From NCBI GenBank assembly GCA_934047225.1, contig OW203997.1:1908417-1972416 (forward strand): DNA of 64,000 nt, in the 5' to 3' direction. This stretch comes from Ypsolopha sequella. Taxonomy: Eukaryota > Arthropoda > Insecta > Lepidoptera > Ypsolophidae. Every line of letters begins with the position of its first letter. Position 1 is the stretch's first letter. The translations under genes and the position numbers were made by a program. This document shows positions 21,731 through 34,107 of the stretch, piece by piece. The notes under the pieces were generated by a model. It was not told where the DNA came from and did no database searches. It saw only the letters and a program-made list of their open reading frames with translations.

Positions 21731-23399
21731 TTCGGATTTTCACGAAGAAGCAGTTTTCGCCATCATGCGACGACATTTGTCAACTTATAAGTTACTATAT
21801 TACTTGGAACTTGCAAGGGAAAAACAAGCTAGCACATGAAGGGAACAAAAGGAAAAATACAAAGTTAACAAACAGCATTATTATTACCAGAGCGAGCGGC
21901 GGCGCAGCCCGCCTCGCTCCCACACTCTAAATAAAAGTATAAAACTTAGAAACTAGAAACTTTGCTATTTTTTATTATTATTTGTAACAGACCTAGTTGG
22001 CAATAGATGTTAGCATGCGTTGCCTGGGAGCTTTGTGAGGTGACGAATATCTAGTAGCATAAATGTTTGTAGGTTGGTCCTCAGGTTCAAAACGAATGCG
22101 GTATTGTAGTCGATGCTTGTACCTGGTGTAACTTATGGTACTTACATTCTGATTCAAATTCACGGGTAATTGTGCACTATTTAATTTCTTTTAGTCACCC
22201 AACCGGTTTCGATAATAGTATTTTCAAGGGTTTTGCAGTATTATCATGAAAATGACTGTTTTATAATAACCCTGGACAATTATAGCGAAACCGGTTACGT
22301 AAATTAAATATATTTAATCTCTATTATGAGCACTAAGATTATTAGTGAAAGCTGCCACTACAAAAATACTGAGTTTGGTCACGAATTTTCATGAGACTGG
22401 CATGTCGTATCGACCGGCCTGTCATCTTTCCTCTTCTGATTACATCGTTTTGTACAGACTTGAAGACTTGAATTCCACTTAAAATTGGTCTTCCGACGGA
22501 AGAATGAACAAAACAAATATCGCTAAAGCAATTTCGTGGCGATTCTTGTATATTATTTTTATAATATTTAATTAATTATTTTTCAATTTAGCTATTAACA
22601 AACAATACATCCAACCGGTTTCGAATATTAATTAATTTTCATGGGCCTTTTTAGGTCTTAAATGTTTATGGAGTACTCCATTACATACATGAATGTTTTC
22701 TTCCAAGATGCTTTCCAAGTTTCACCAAGTGCAAGTATAAATTACTTTCTTAGACTTCCAAGTAGAAGTTGAAAGAAACCCCGCGATTGAAGATGAGGAT
22801 TTTCGGTCAGAAAACCTATCTCTAGGACAATTGGTTTTAGCTGAAAGATAAACCTGTGGACCACACATCGACCACTAATACAGTTATTGCGGGTTCAAAT
22901 CACGTTGGGGCACATTTGTGTTGGGTATGCGGAGCTTTGGAAGGGTTCATATTTGTACCAGTGTTCTCTCAGTACTGACAACACGACGTAATCCGTCGGA
23001 ACATAACCGGACAGGGGGAGAGGTGGACGGACAGGTCCTTAATAACTTCTAATAAGTCCTGTGAGACCTGTTTTCTAAGCTCTCACCATGTTGGGAAGGT
23101 GTACTCCAAGCTTTATCCTTAGAAAAAAAAAACGGACGGTTTCTTGATCTGATACGAACGTCCGTAACGCCACTAAATTGTAAGTTTGTTCAGTTAATAT
23201 AAAATAGTAAATATAAATATTACAATAAAAACAACAAAACAAATAATATGTAGTTATATTTCGGTCCCCTTTGGGGCCGGTACCAGTCTAATATAAGTTG
23301 ACACAATCAACCGACCGAATTGTTTTGATATTTCGGAAGCTGTAGAGATAAAACTGCTGCTTTGCTTCGAGTAGATGTCGTGGGCAAATTTTAGAATGG
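21731..23399. other. no gene; ACCGGTTTCG-ended repeat at 22199-22296
   Basis: 22199-22296 has inverted ends AACCGGTTTCGATAAT and TATAGCGAAACCGGTT around about 70 bp. A single end recurs at 22612-22625. 21890-21915 is GC-rich (AGCGAGCGGCGGCGCAGCCC). Otherwise AT-rich with no recognised frame. Confidence 0.5.
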
Positions 23400-23585
23400 G
23401 GCAGATCGTAGAGTATGAAATCGAAAATCTTTCTCCAAGATTAAAAAATTGTTGCGACGAGCGCAGGAGCGTGCGGTTAGATTTGGGGAGTTAAGCGAAG
23501 CGGGATGCCCCCCTAGCTTTAACAGAAATATGATATGCCCAGACAGATCATAATATGCCCAACTTGGCGATGTGCCGACAACATA
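23400..23585. repeat. GCGAAGCG-family dispersed repeat
   Basis: GAGTATGAAATCGAAAATC, TTGCGACGAGCGCAGGAGCG, GGGGAGTTAAGCGAAGCGGG, ending ATATGATATGCCCAGACAG. Confidence 0.75.
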
Positions 23586-23841
23586 GATATACATGACTGT
23601 TAACAGTTTATTGAAAATATGTAGTATACGCGAGTATCAAGCTCAGTTCAAGTACATATTTGTTCAAACGATTCTAACAGCTATGACGTCGGAATAAGAT
23701 AAGCCAATAGATAGCCTGTCTGTCATGCTGGGGCGACCCAACTTGACAAGTTCGTTGTGTGTGGGTGAGTTTAAGACTATGACCATGAAAAAAAGAAAGT
23801 TTTGAAAAAATCCTCCCGTCAGCAGAGGAGGTCTGAGGTTT

Positions 23842-24310
23842 TCTAGGGTTCCGTACCCGAAGGGGCCTACAGCTTCAGCCGTTATGAACCAGTTAACATT
23901 TTCACAGAATACATTTTACTACAGCCACTTCACGGCAAATAATAAAATTAAAAAAATTGAAACCCATCACCATGGGGGGGGCGGGGGGTCGCCATCACCA
24001 TACAAAAAACCTTGAAAAGTTTCTTTGCATTTTATTAACGTTATTAAATACGGTACTACATACAAGTTTCAAAGTTAATCAAATTGTACTACATGCTCTA
24101 ACTAAAGTAAAACAATAAAAAATAAAAATTACGGGTTATGTACTCAAAGGATGCCAAATTATTTGTCAGGTACTATTTTAGCGGCTTGTTTTCTGGCATC
24201 AATATTGTTGTTATTTACCATATTATTTTTAGGGTTCAGTACCCGTATTGGCGGTGGTACGGAACGGAACCGTATGTGCGCGTATCCAATTCGCACTTCC
24301 CCAAAATATT
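23842..24310 (+). repeat. GGTTCCGTAC-family dispersed repeat
   Basis: Starts AGGGTTCCGTACCCGAAGGG and ends with GTGGTACGGAACGG ... GTGCGCGTATCCAATTCGC. Includes a GGGGGGGGCGGGGGG run near 23975. Confidence 0.65.
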
Positions 24311-24491
24311 TTAATATGTTGTTGGAATCCCCTTTTAGGTAAATGATAACTGAAGAAATATGTACAATGGCTAACTTAGCTGGCTATTATATAAAGTAGT
24401 CGTGTTCTTACAAGTCGCATTAAAAGGGCGTCCACTCCAATAGAGCAGTAATTAACTAACGTCTCGGAGTGTTCTCACGTCAGGTCCTCGA

Positions 24492-24895
24492 CCAGCCCCC
24501 GTCGTACGATCAATAATTCATGCAGCTCGGCTCTGCACTCGGGATGAGCAAGAACGCAGCTTTTTTTATAAAATGATCGCGCGCAAAAAGGAGCCTGCAT
24601 ATAGTCGGCGACTTACGGGTGTTGATGATGGCTTTCTGAAAGCACCGTGCTCAGTCGGAAACACGAACGGAGTCCTAATTGCCGGTCGAGCATGCATGAA
24701 TGAGTTTTTCGGAATTGATGTGCTCTGTCAACAGTATTTCTTTTCTTACCACTCGTTGAACGGTGACGGAAAACACAGTGAGGTAAACCTGCATGCATTA
24801 AAAAGCGTACATTTGTGATCTGTCATGTTGGGACGTAAAATATATTTTAGCAAGAGCCGAGCTGCATGAATTATTGATCGTACGACGGGGGCTGG
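24492..24895. mobile_element. inverted-repeat element with perfect 43-bp arms enclosing SINE sequence
   Basis: Arms 24492-24534 and 24853-24895 are exact reverse complements (start CCAGCCCCCGTCGTACGATC). The interior carries GAACGGTGACGGAAAACACA GTGAGG and TAAACCTGCATGCATTAAA, the SINE segment amplified at 28868-30960. No clear target duplication was found. Confidence 0.7.
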
Positions 24896-25466
24896 TTCAT
24901 AGCGCGATAATCACTTATCTTGGCTGCTACGTAGCGTAGTAATAATGCTCGTAGCAAGCGCGTAGCTAAAATGGTACCATTTATTACTATAATTGGCGTA
25001 GCCTTAAGGGGAAACGACCTCGTATTCTCTACGAAACGCACAACTTATTTTTGAATTACAGATATTAAATATTATATTTCGTGAACAAAGTTTACAGTTT
25101 ATAGGCTTTAGCGGCAAAATTTTGTTATTTTATGCATTACGTTGTAAATGTATGGGCACACAAACTTAAAAAGCGTGTTTTAAAGAAAAGGCTAAGTCAA
25201 AAGCTCTGAAATAGTGTTTTAGATCATGTATGAGTTGATTGATGTGACAAAAGCAAAATATTAAAACCAAAGAACTCAAAACACGTTTTCATATAAAATT
25301 ATTCTTGTTGTCCTAAAATTAAACTAAACACCTGCAGTAGGCAATGGGTGTTAAAAATAATTATAACAACGTTTTTTTGAACCGGGCTTTCTTATATCTA
25401 ACTCTATTAATTATAGATTTTCTGAGTGTGTCGTGTCTGTCTCTCTAAATGTATATGTATATATAT
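24896..25466. other. no gene seen
   Basis: Unrecognised AT-rich sequence with a short (AT)n tract at 25451-25466. Confidence 0.4.
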
Positions 25467-25727
25467 AAGGTCTTTCAATTTAAATGGAAAGTAATTAAGG
25501 AGGTGATTCAGTATCGTTAATACATCACATTCCACTGCAATGTACTTTTTTTTGCGCGAACTTTTTCTTTCTCTTGTCCATACAAACTGAGTCAGCTGAT
25601 CGCACCACTTTGTACTGAGAAGTGAAAAAAAAGTTCGCTCAAAAAAATGTACTTTGCAGTGGAATGTGATGTATTAACGATACTGAATCACCTCCTAAAT
25701 TACTTTCCATTTAAAGTGAAAGACCTT
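25467..25727. mobile_element. MITE with about 75-bp inverted ends
   Basis: The left end AAGGTCTTTCAATTTAAATG and the right end CATTTAAAGTGAAAGACCTT continue as near-perfect inverted repeats through GGAGGTGATTCAGTATCG to CACATTCCACTGCA. The edges lie in TATA. 261 bp, non-coding, hairpin-capable. Confidence 0.85.
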
Positions 25728-27714
25728 ATATAGACTTATGATATTATATGTGAAAGAAAAAGGGAGCACCAATTTTTAATGCATCATGTTGTAAGTGCTC
25801 AGTGGTTTTGAAAGTGGTTGTGTGAGTTTAGCCTGTATACTTGACTTACACGACGACACAGTGAACGATGCGACTGCAACTGCACCAAGGCAGGTTCCGG
25901 TTATTGCAATAATCTGCGCCCGGGCGGGCCCTCCATTCCGCACCTTGATTCGCTCACAGCACGTCACCTACGGGCTGAGTCTGCGTCCGCTGACGACAGA
26001 CACTCGCAGAGCCGACATAATCCGGAAATATTTAGAAACATGTCGCGTATCACGAGATAAATTTCCTGTACGTTAATCCGTCATATTAGCACGTTAATCT
26101 GTCATATATTTTAATTATGAATTCAATAAAAAACAGGGCCGCAAGTGACCATTGCAAGTACTTTTCTCAAAGGCTCACTTCACAGCCAACACGCGCGCCC
26201 ATGGATCCCTCGCCTTTGAGGGATCGAAATGGTCAATGCTCCAGCGAGCAGCCAGGGCTTGGACATTCTGTAATGGTTGTTCTTGGACGGCCACGTGTTG
26301 TAATGTTAGATATTAGATCAACTTGTTCTTGATAGAATTATAGTCAAACGGATCGGGTGCCGCTGGTACACTAGAAGTTGCTGTTTTAGAGATCGATCTA
26401 GCTTGACAGTAGGTACCATATTACATAAATTTATTATAATTTTTGTAATGATTATGTTAGTTTATACTTAATTAACATAAATAATTTGAAAATAAAAAAT
26501 ACAATAAGATAAATAGTAACTAGACTCATAAAGTAAAAATTATTTTGATAAAAAAACTGAAATAAGATATGCCCGCGCGGCGCGGCGCGGCCATGCTGTT
26601 TCGAATGCGCGGGAACGCGCTCTATCGAGCTCGTTCAATAAATTGACATGTGCCTTATAAGGAGTAAGGGTGCCCATTCGTCTTATAGGAGGTTCTAGAC
26701 CCTAGAGTCTAAGCTAGAGGCTGAGTTAAATTGATCCCATGGAATAAGACAAGAAAAAAAGAACTAAATGCTTTAGAACCGTGTTATAAAATTTTATGTG
26801 GTATGTTTCTAAGGAAACTTTTATGGTCATGTGCATTCAGCAAGTTTTGATAGCAAATAAAAACGCGAGACGAAAGGTGCATTGAGGAGATTATTATGTT
26901 TAGATGTTCTTCTACGTATATAATAGTATAAAAGAATTTACAACAATAAAACAAAATTGTTAGTTAAATAATTGTTGTTTTTTTTTCTTCGATTACAAAT
27001 TCCAGATCTGTTTTAGTTTTAAATTATTTCTGAATAGCCTTCGACGATACCTCAGGCACTTACACTAATTGTATGTGATTGGGAATAACTTGAGACTAAG
27101 CATATCCAGCCAATAATCTTTTCAGCGAAACTTATGAAAAAGTTGCCACGGCCATACATCACAGAGTCAACACAAACAAAACATAATGGTTCAGTTATTT
27201 AAACAATTCGAGTCCATCCTAATGCACCTCGGCGCATGGACAGACAGCATCAGGAATGCTGGAGCACCACTGTTTTTGCTGACTCTACCTCCAGCTTACA
27301 GACCATGACACCTGCCTCTTTTAGATAGCCTTAGGATCAGTTACTTTTGAATCGATTTTCAGTTCTCTTTGTTTGTAACTAGGTTGGTTTTCCTCTAAGC
27401 TTTCAGAGAGTGTTACGGTAGCTCATAGCCATGTGGCTAAAGTTGGTACTTTGAAGTTATCTTGTGTTTCGTCAGGTGGATGCGGTTCGATCGAGCTTTG
27501 AGATTTTTTGATGATATATTTGGCAAAAGCTTTGCAAAATTATGCGGTCAGTTTAAAGATTGGACTACTTCCATTTCAGTTTTATTAAAAATTACGCAAT
27601 CGTTTAAATCATTAAAATAGTTTGTCGTATAAAATCAAATATCGTTGCATAAATATTAAACCAAGTGTGTATCATGATCTGCCTAGCCAAATCATGAATT
27701 CTGTCAAAACTTCA
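25728..27714. other. no supported gene; GC-rich patches
   Basis: 25850-26030 is GC-rich with frames on both strands (25795-26076 plus; 25776-25967 minus) but no recognised motif or splice pattern. 26575-26620 is a CGCGGCGCGG run. The remainder is AT-rich. Confidence 0.35.
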
Positions 27715-28178
27715 GGGGTCGCCTGGCCCAGCTCCCCAAATTTATTTACACATGTGGTAGATAGGTATGTATGTAGAGCGGCCTTAATCGAAACAGAACA
27801 CTTTAATTCAAAATTCGCTCAATAGTTATTCAACAAAACCTTATTACCTGTATTGTGTACGTTGCCATCGCAAATTTTCCATTGGTTTCTGTAAAATTAA
27901 GATATAATTTCTGAATTCTGATTAAAATTTAATGTTGAAATTCTGATTTACAGAAACTAATGGAAACTTACATAGGTAATAAGGTTTTGTTGAATAACTA
28001 TTGAGTGAATTTTGAATTAAAGTGTTCTGTTTCGATTAATTAGAAAAAGGCGGGTTTTTCACAATCCGGCTGCAAAACCGCTCCTTCCTCGCTCTGCTCG
28101 ACGTCGCTACTTTTTTGACTTTTTTTTATTATTGAAAGACTTTCAATTTCATACTTCATAGTATGGCCAATTCTACTT
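27715..28178. repeat. GCGAAGCG-family repeat split by a nested MITE
   Basis: The left part is GGGTCGCCTGGCCCAGCTCC CCAAAT. The right part is CCGCTCCTTCCTCGCTCTGC and CTTTCAATTTCATACTTCA. The element at 27784-28039 lies between. Confidence 0.6.
27784..28039. mobile_element. MITE, about 64-bp inverted ends in TTAA context
   Basis: The left end TTAATCGAAACAGAACACTT and the right end AAGTGTTCTGTTTCGATTAA are exact at the tips. They remain near-perfect through CAACAAAACCTTATTACC. The TTAA at each tip could be a piggyBac-type or TA target site. Non-coding. Confidence 0.75.
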
Positions 28179-28754
28179 ACGATATGATCACAACACATGC
28201 ATAGTGACGGATTTCGTACATAATATGAACATAGATTTGTAACAACTATTTACTTTTTGGAATTATATTCGAATCACTTTACCTCTTTTTGCCAGGATTG
28301 CTCATCAGTCATACATCATACACACCAGTTCCATAAAACTTTTATCCTCATGAACCTATCTTCAGTTTTAGCAAGTGAAATAAATTCAAACGTAACGTGG
28401 ACCGCGTTTCCTTTTCAGCAAGGCGTCTCATTGGTCGTGGTCAGTTCGCCGGCGCGCGCGCACTTTCTCCCAAAATGGCGGGAGACGACGCGGCATTTCT
28501 CTTCAAGGTTACCGGGTGGCACTCCCGACTTCTTTATACCGGTGCACTGGTGTCCTGACCTCTATCAGCGAGGAATTAGATCTAATTTTGACTTGATGTT
28601 TTGGTAGAAGTGCTAACAACCTGCCGCCACTGACCACTCCAATGTTTGGGGATCTGGAGTTTTGATTTTATTTTTAATTCGGAACCTAATTACTTTTTTT
28701 ACAGTCACCTGCAGTACAATGCCTATTTGTAAAATATTTTAGCGGCTATAAGAA
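28179..28754. other. no supported gene
   Basis: A 116-codon plus-strand frame (28257-28607) crosses a GC-rich patch (28435-28500), but composition and lack of motifs argue against a gene. Confidence 0.35.
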
Positions 28755-31140
28755 CTGCCAATAGGTAGTTTATTGTGTGACCCTCGTTCGAATCCTGCCG
28801 GTCCCACATGGACCAATGAGATTTTCGAAATGTATATACCACTTCCTAACGGTGAAGGAAAATATTATGAGGTAAACCTGCATGTCCTAAAAATACTGTG
28901 ATGTAAACCTGCATGTCCTAAAAATACTGTGATGTAAACCTGCATGTTCTAAAAATACTGTGATGTAAACCTGCATGTTCTAAAAGTACTGTGATGTAAA
29001 CCTGCATGTTCTAAAAATACTGTGATGTAAACCTGCATGTTCTAAAAATACTGTGATGTAAACCTGCATGTCCCAAAAATACTGTGATGTAAACCTGCAT
29101 GTCCCAAAAATACTGTGATGTAAACCTGCATGTTCTAAAAATACTGTGATGTAAACCTGCATGTTCTAAAAATACTGTGATGTAAACCTGCATGTTCTAA
29201 AAATACTGTGATGTAAACCTGCATGTTCTAAAAATACTGTGATGTAAACCTGCATGTTCTAAAAATACTGTGATGTAAACCTGCATGTTCTAAAAATACT
29301 GTGATGTAAACCTGCATGTTCTAAAAATACTGTGATGTAAACCTGCATGTTCTAAAAATACTGTGATGTAAACCTGCATGTTCTAAAAATACTGTGATGT
29401 AAACCTGCATGTCCCAAAAATACTGTGATGTAAACCTGCATGTCCCAAAAATACTGTGATGTAAACCTGCATGTTCTAAAAATACTGTGATGTAAACCTG
29501 CATGTTCTAAAAATACTGTGATGTAAACCTGCATGTTCTAAAAATACTGTGATGTAAACCTGCATGTTCTAAAAATACTGTGATGTAAACCTGCATGTTC
29601 TAAAAATACTGTGATGTAAACCTGCATGTTCTAAAAATACTGTGATGTAAACCTGCATGTTCTAAAAATACTGTGATGTAAACCTGCATGTTCTAAAAAT
29701 ACTGTGATGTAAACCTGCATGTTCTAAAAATACTATGAGGTAAACCTGCATGTTCTAAAAATACTGTGATGTAAACCTGCATGTTCTAAAAATACTGTGA
29801 TGTAAACCTGCATGTTCTGAAAATACTGTGATGTAAACCTGCATGTTCTAAAAATACTGTGATGTAAACCTGCATGTTCTAAAAATACTGTGATGTAAAC
29901 CTGCATGTTCTAAAAATACTGTGACGTAAACCTGCATGTTCTAAAAATACTGTGATGTAAACCTGCATGTTCTAAAAATACTGTGATGTAAACCTGCATG
30001 TTCTAAAAATACTGTGAGGTAAACCTGCATGTTCTAAAAATACTGTGATGTAAACCTGCATGTCCTAAAAATACTGTGATGTAAACCTGCATGTTCTAAA
30101 AATACTGTGATGTAAACCTGCATGTTCTAAAAATACTGTGATGTAAACCTGCATGTTCTAAAAATACTGTGATGTAAACCTGCATGTTCTAAAAATACTG
30201 TGATGTAAACCTGCATGTTCTAAAAATACTGTGATGTAAACCTGCATGTCCTAAAAATACTGTGATGAAAACCTGCATGTTCTAAAAATACTGTGATGTA
30301 AACCTGCATGTTCTAAAAATACTGTGATGTAAACCTGCATGTTCTAAAAATACTGTGATGTAAACCTGCATGTCCTAAAAATACTGTGATGTAAACCTGC
30401 ATGTTCTAAAAATACTGTGATGTAAACCTGCATGTTCTAAAAATACTGTGATGTAAACCTGCATTTTCTAAAAATACTGTGATGTAAACCTGCATGTTCT
30501 AAAAATACTGTGAGGTAAACCTGCATGTTCTAAAAATACTGTGATGTAAACCTGCATGTCCTAAAAATACTGTGATGTAAACCTGCATGTCCTAAAAATA
30601 CTGTGATGTAAACCTGCATGTTCTAAAAATACTGTGATGTAAACATGCATGTTCTAAAAATACTGTGATGTAAACCTGCATGTTCTAAAAATACTGTGAG
30701 GTAAACCTGCATGTTCTAAAAATACTGTGATGTAAACCTGCATGTTCTAAAAATACTGTGATGTAAACCTGCATGTTCTAAAAATACTGTGATGTAAACC
30801 TGCATGTTCTAAAAATACTGTGATGTAAACCTGCATGTTCTAAAAATACTGTGATGTAAACCTGCATGTTCTAAAAATACTGTGATGTAAACCTGCATGT
30901 TCTAAAAATACTGTGATGTAAACCTGCATGTTCTAAAAATACTGTGATGTAAACCTGCACGACCTAAAAATCGTATATTTGTGCTCAACTATAAAGCTCG
31001 CTTCCTATCGCGTTGGGAGTTGTCGGTAAAAATTGTCGGTGAAAAGAGGGTGTGACGAGTGTTGACTGTTCTAGTGACAGTCCACACTCGCAAACACCTC
31101 TGACACCCCCTCGGGGATGTAGGTCGTGACGATATGTTTA
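28755..31140 (+). mobile_element. SINE-like element expanded by an internal 31-bp array
   Basis: The left flank has CGTTCGAATCCTGCCGGTCC (B box) and CAATGAGATTTTCGAAAT, then ACGGTGAAGGAAAATATTAT GAGG, which is the array seed. The right flank has TCGGTGAAAAGAGGGTG, GACGAGTGTTGAC and CTAGTGACAGTCCACACTCG, as in the unexpanded copy at 9640-9990. Confidence 0.75.
28868..30960. repeat. 31-bp minisatellite, about 67 copies
   Basis: The unit TGATGTAAACCTGCATGTT / CTAAAAATACTG is repeated for 2.1 kb. Variants TCC/CCC/TTC after CATG and GATG/GAGG are scattered. CCC pairs recur at 29069-29107 and 29411-29442 with identical neighbours, suggesting block duplication of about 11 units. Small frames predicted on the minus strand (MQVYITVFLEHAGLHHSIF) are artefacts of the repeat. 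Confidence 0.97.
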
Positions 31141-33405
31141 TGACTAAGTATTGCTTTCGTTATTATTGTAGACATTTTGATGATATTCCTAAATTAGGAT
31201 GGTAAAAATTATTCGATTCCAGTTTTGCAACATGAAAAATTTCAAACTTGCAAGTTTTTCTCCCGCGGTATCGAGCGCGGCGGATCGCGGCAAAATGCAC
31301 CGATTAGGAACCGGTTCTGTGCTGCATGAGCGTTCCTTGCACCACCTCACTCCCCACCGACATTACCTACCGGTTTCCATCCCGATTCTACACCAACTCA
31401 CGCAAGGAACCAACGTTAACGCGCGCGTTCCACAAACGACGTCTCTACTCACTCTATACGCGTTATGGCGAGGTTTTCAAATGGTTTTAGATAAAGTTTC
31501 CGTTCCTTAACTTGTGGTTTGCAAGGTATGCGGGATCCAGACCCGCGGGTTAGCGATAAAATAAGTAGTTAGGATTCATTGACATCGGCCGAGCCATTGC
31601 AGATACGCGAGTCAGCCTGTATTAGGATTAGGAGTTTTTTTTAAAGCCTAGATGTTAGAAACACTTCGTCATCAATTTGAAGTTTCTGTACATGTGGATG
31701 GATGTGTCTGAGACCGCCTGTGGTTATTGCTTCGCAACGTTGAGACCACTAATCTGGAGGTCACGGGCTTAAGAGGCTATGTAAATAAAATAGGTTACTT
31801 TTTTGCGTATTTAATGAAATACACAGAAAATTTTAATCAATTTCTGGTATATGCATTTTGACTATATCATAATCTAGCGTTTTGTTTTTGGAAAAAATGG
31901 TTGGATAAGTTTAAGTTGAAAAAAAAAAAAGTATCATTATTTATATGTTATTTAAGTTTACTAATAAAAAGTTTTAGTCGATATAAATAATTATTGTAAT
32001 GAGGTCTTCAAACAGTCTTTTTCTCCTCGTTTGACGAATGGGAATCATGTACAGAACTGAAATATCTTTTATGGGAAATTATTAATCGGGCGAATAAAAA
32101 TACAATTAGCGACTTCAAGTGTCAATAAATACTAAAGCGTGCGACTAAAAATACTGAGTGGATGAATTTAAAGTATGAAATCGAATATACTTTACTAAAA
32201 GTCAAAAAATAGGTGCGACGACGAGCGAAGCGAGGAGGAGCTTGGTAGTCTTACATGTAAGATCAAATAAATAGCCGAGCGAAGCGGAGCGGAGTTTTAT
32301 TACTTAGAATTAAATTAGTGACAATTTATAATTATTTAACGCTACTCAAATTTGCATTTTCAAGTCGTCGTTTTCAACATTTTTATTCGTCCACAGTCTT
32401 TCGCCCACTTAGTATTTTAGTACGCTATATTCAGTATTTTTGACACCCTAAATTTGAATTTATATTCGTACGTTTAAATACTACCCATATTTTATTAGAT
32501 TGGTTTTAACAATTTCTAGATTTGTCTAGATTCCTTAACAAAATAGTCCGTTGAAAATCACTGCTAAATAATTTAAGTCAGTCCATAAAATGCCCCCTGT
32601 TTGTATGTTTGTATGTCGGTGTGGGGTATTTAAGGTAGTTTCTTGTTCATCGGGCTGGCATTTGCGGAATAAAGATTATAAAAAGTATTTTTAATGTTTT
32701 TAGTAAGACCTAGTTACGGGACTTGTATATATTGACCTTTAAGGGTCATTAAATTATAAATGCCCAGCAAACTACTAATACCTACCTAGGCATTTAGCGC
32801 GAAGGGCTACGAAATGACCTTTTACGTTTTTAATTGAAACTGACAGTTAATTCATTATCACGAAGAAATGCTAAATAAATTATTACCTATCCTATGTACC
32901 TAGGTACTGTAAACTATGTATAGGTACTGTAAACTATGTATAGGTACTGTAAACTTGGGTTGCGTCAGATCATTATTGGATGATGTATTATTAATATTAT
33001 TGTGTAATTTTTCATGTATTTTCTTCGTTGTTGTTTGAAATTTATTAGTGTCAGATTTAAGTTATAAAACTTTTGAACAACTATTTGGCCAACTGTACAA
33101 ATAAAGAACCTTATCGAGAAAGCGTTTTTATTACTTTTGTGTAATTTCAAAACGATAATAAATAAATAAACTTCAATAAACAATTGAAAATTATATTTTC
33201 ATAATTATGAATGGGCCATCGATAAAAACAGGATTCCACAGTTTAAAGGTGTATTTATTGATATTTATTCAAACAGAAATAAGCAAAAAATATAATGTAC
33301 ATATATTATGATCATCGATTCCCATCAAGTATGGAACATACCAGAGCCACCCTAGCATATGTGCAAAATATATTGATACATTTATGAAACGTTGGTTAAA
33401 CGCTT
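31141..33405. other. no supported gene; two dispersed repeats inside
   Basis: 31199-31510 is a GC-rich frame with no recognised motif. 31803-32045 is a dispersed repeat also present inverted at 51600-51785 (TCTGGTATATGCATTTTGAC; CTCCTCGTTTGACGAAT). 32881-32955 has three 20-bp copies of TATAGGTACTGTAAACTATG. The rest is AT-rich. Confidence 0.45.
32160..32310. repeat. GCGAAGCG-family dispersed repeat
   Basis: AAAGTATGAAATCGAATATAC, then AGGTGCGACGACGAGCGAAG, CTTACATGTAAGATC and GCCGAGCGAAGCGGAGCGGA. Confidence 0.75.
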
Positions 33406-33414
33406 ATCCATTTT

Positions 33415-33694
33415 TGAATCCAAATTCAAATTCAAATTCAAATTCAAATAGTTTATTTTGCAAAGCAGGTATAGATATATACACTTTTTACACGTCAAAT
33501 TTAATCTAATAAAGAAAATATATGTAATAAAATAATAAATGTACATGAACTAAATTAAAGGTTTATTTAATTTATGTAGCAATATACTTACGATTAAAAT
33601 GATAGGTAAAATATATATTATACAAGGTAAAATCCAATCAACCGCCCGAACCCATACCGGAGACCCGGCCAGGGACCAGGAACAAGGTTCAATG
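33415..33694 (-). mobile_element. dead-on-arrival LINE 3' fragment with 9-bp target duplication
   Basis: (AAATTC)n then AGTTTATTTTGCAAAGCAGG and the same sequence as 6-228, only a few differences. ATCCATTTT is duplicated exactly at 33406-33414 and 33695-33703. It is 5'-truncated to about 280 bp. It shows the family of the 618-2516 RT has moved recently. Confidence 0.9.
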
Positions 33695-33847
33695 ATCCAT
33701 TTTATGCTTTAAAAAATACAGGTTCTTCTTTTCTGTGTATTTCATGAAAAATACGGCTCATGTAGAATGAAACTCTAATACCTAGTTTACAGGAAGAGTA
33801 GGAAGTAGAGTGCGAGGGTTGACAAGTACAATTACATGCAAACGATT

Positions 33848-34060
33848 GCAAGTGCGAGTCGGACTCGCGCACAAAGGGTTCCGTACCACCACACGTAAGG
33901 GATACGGACGGAACCCTAAAAACTTTATGGTAAATTACAACAATGAGTATAGATGCCAAAGCAACATTGAGGCGACAAAAACAAGCCGCTAAAATGGTGG
34001 CTAACATTCGCGACTCCCACCGAGTACGGAACCCAAATATCTTAACCGCTATATTTTTTC
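33848..34060 (-). repeat. GGTTCCGTAC-family repeat, reverse orientation
   Basis: AAGTGCGAGTCGGACTCGCG, CACAAAGGGTTCCGTACC, GCCGCTAAAATGGT and ACCGAGTACGGAACCC in reverse order relative to the 4275 copy. It ends where the 83-bp array begins. Confidence 0.65.
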
Positions 34061-34107
34061 TGTTTACAATGGTAATAGGTGACTATTATATTACCACAGT
34101 AGAGAAA

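Noticed and set aside
22860..22990. Another tRNA-derived SINE (GCGGGTTCAAATCACG)
   Set aside because: Only a loose B-box match without the conserved body blocks of the family.
25776..26076. Overlapping frames on both strands in a GC-rich patch
   Set aside because: Neither strand shows recognisable domain or splice structure; mutual shadows.
28257..28607. 116-codon plus-strand frame
   Set aside because: Composition not protein-like and no motif; it ends in unrecognised sequence.
28868..30960. CRISPR-like regular 31-bp repeats
   Set aside because: Repeats are contiguous with no unique spacers, and this is eukaryotic DNA; it is a minisatellite.
31199..31510. 103-codon plus-strand frame
   Set aside because: GC-rich patch without motif or splice sites; no family recognised.
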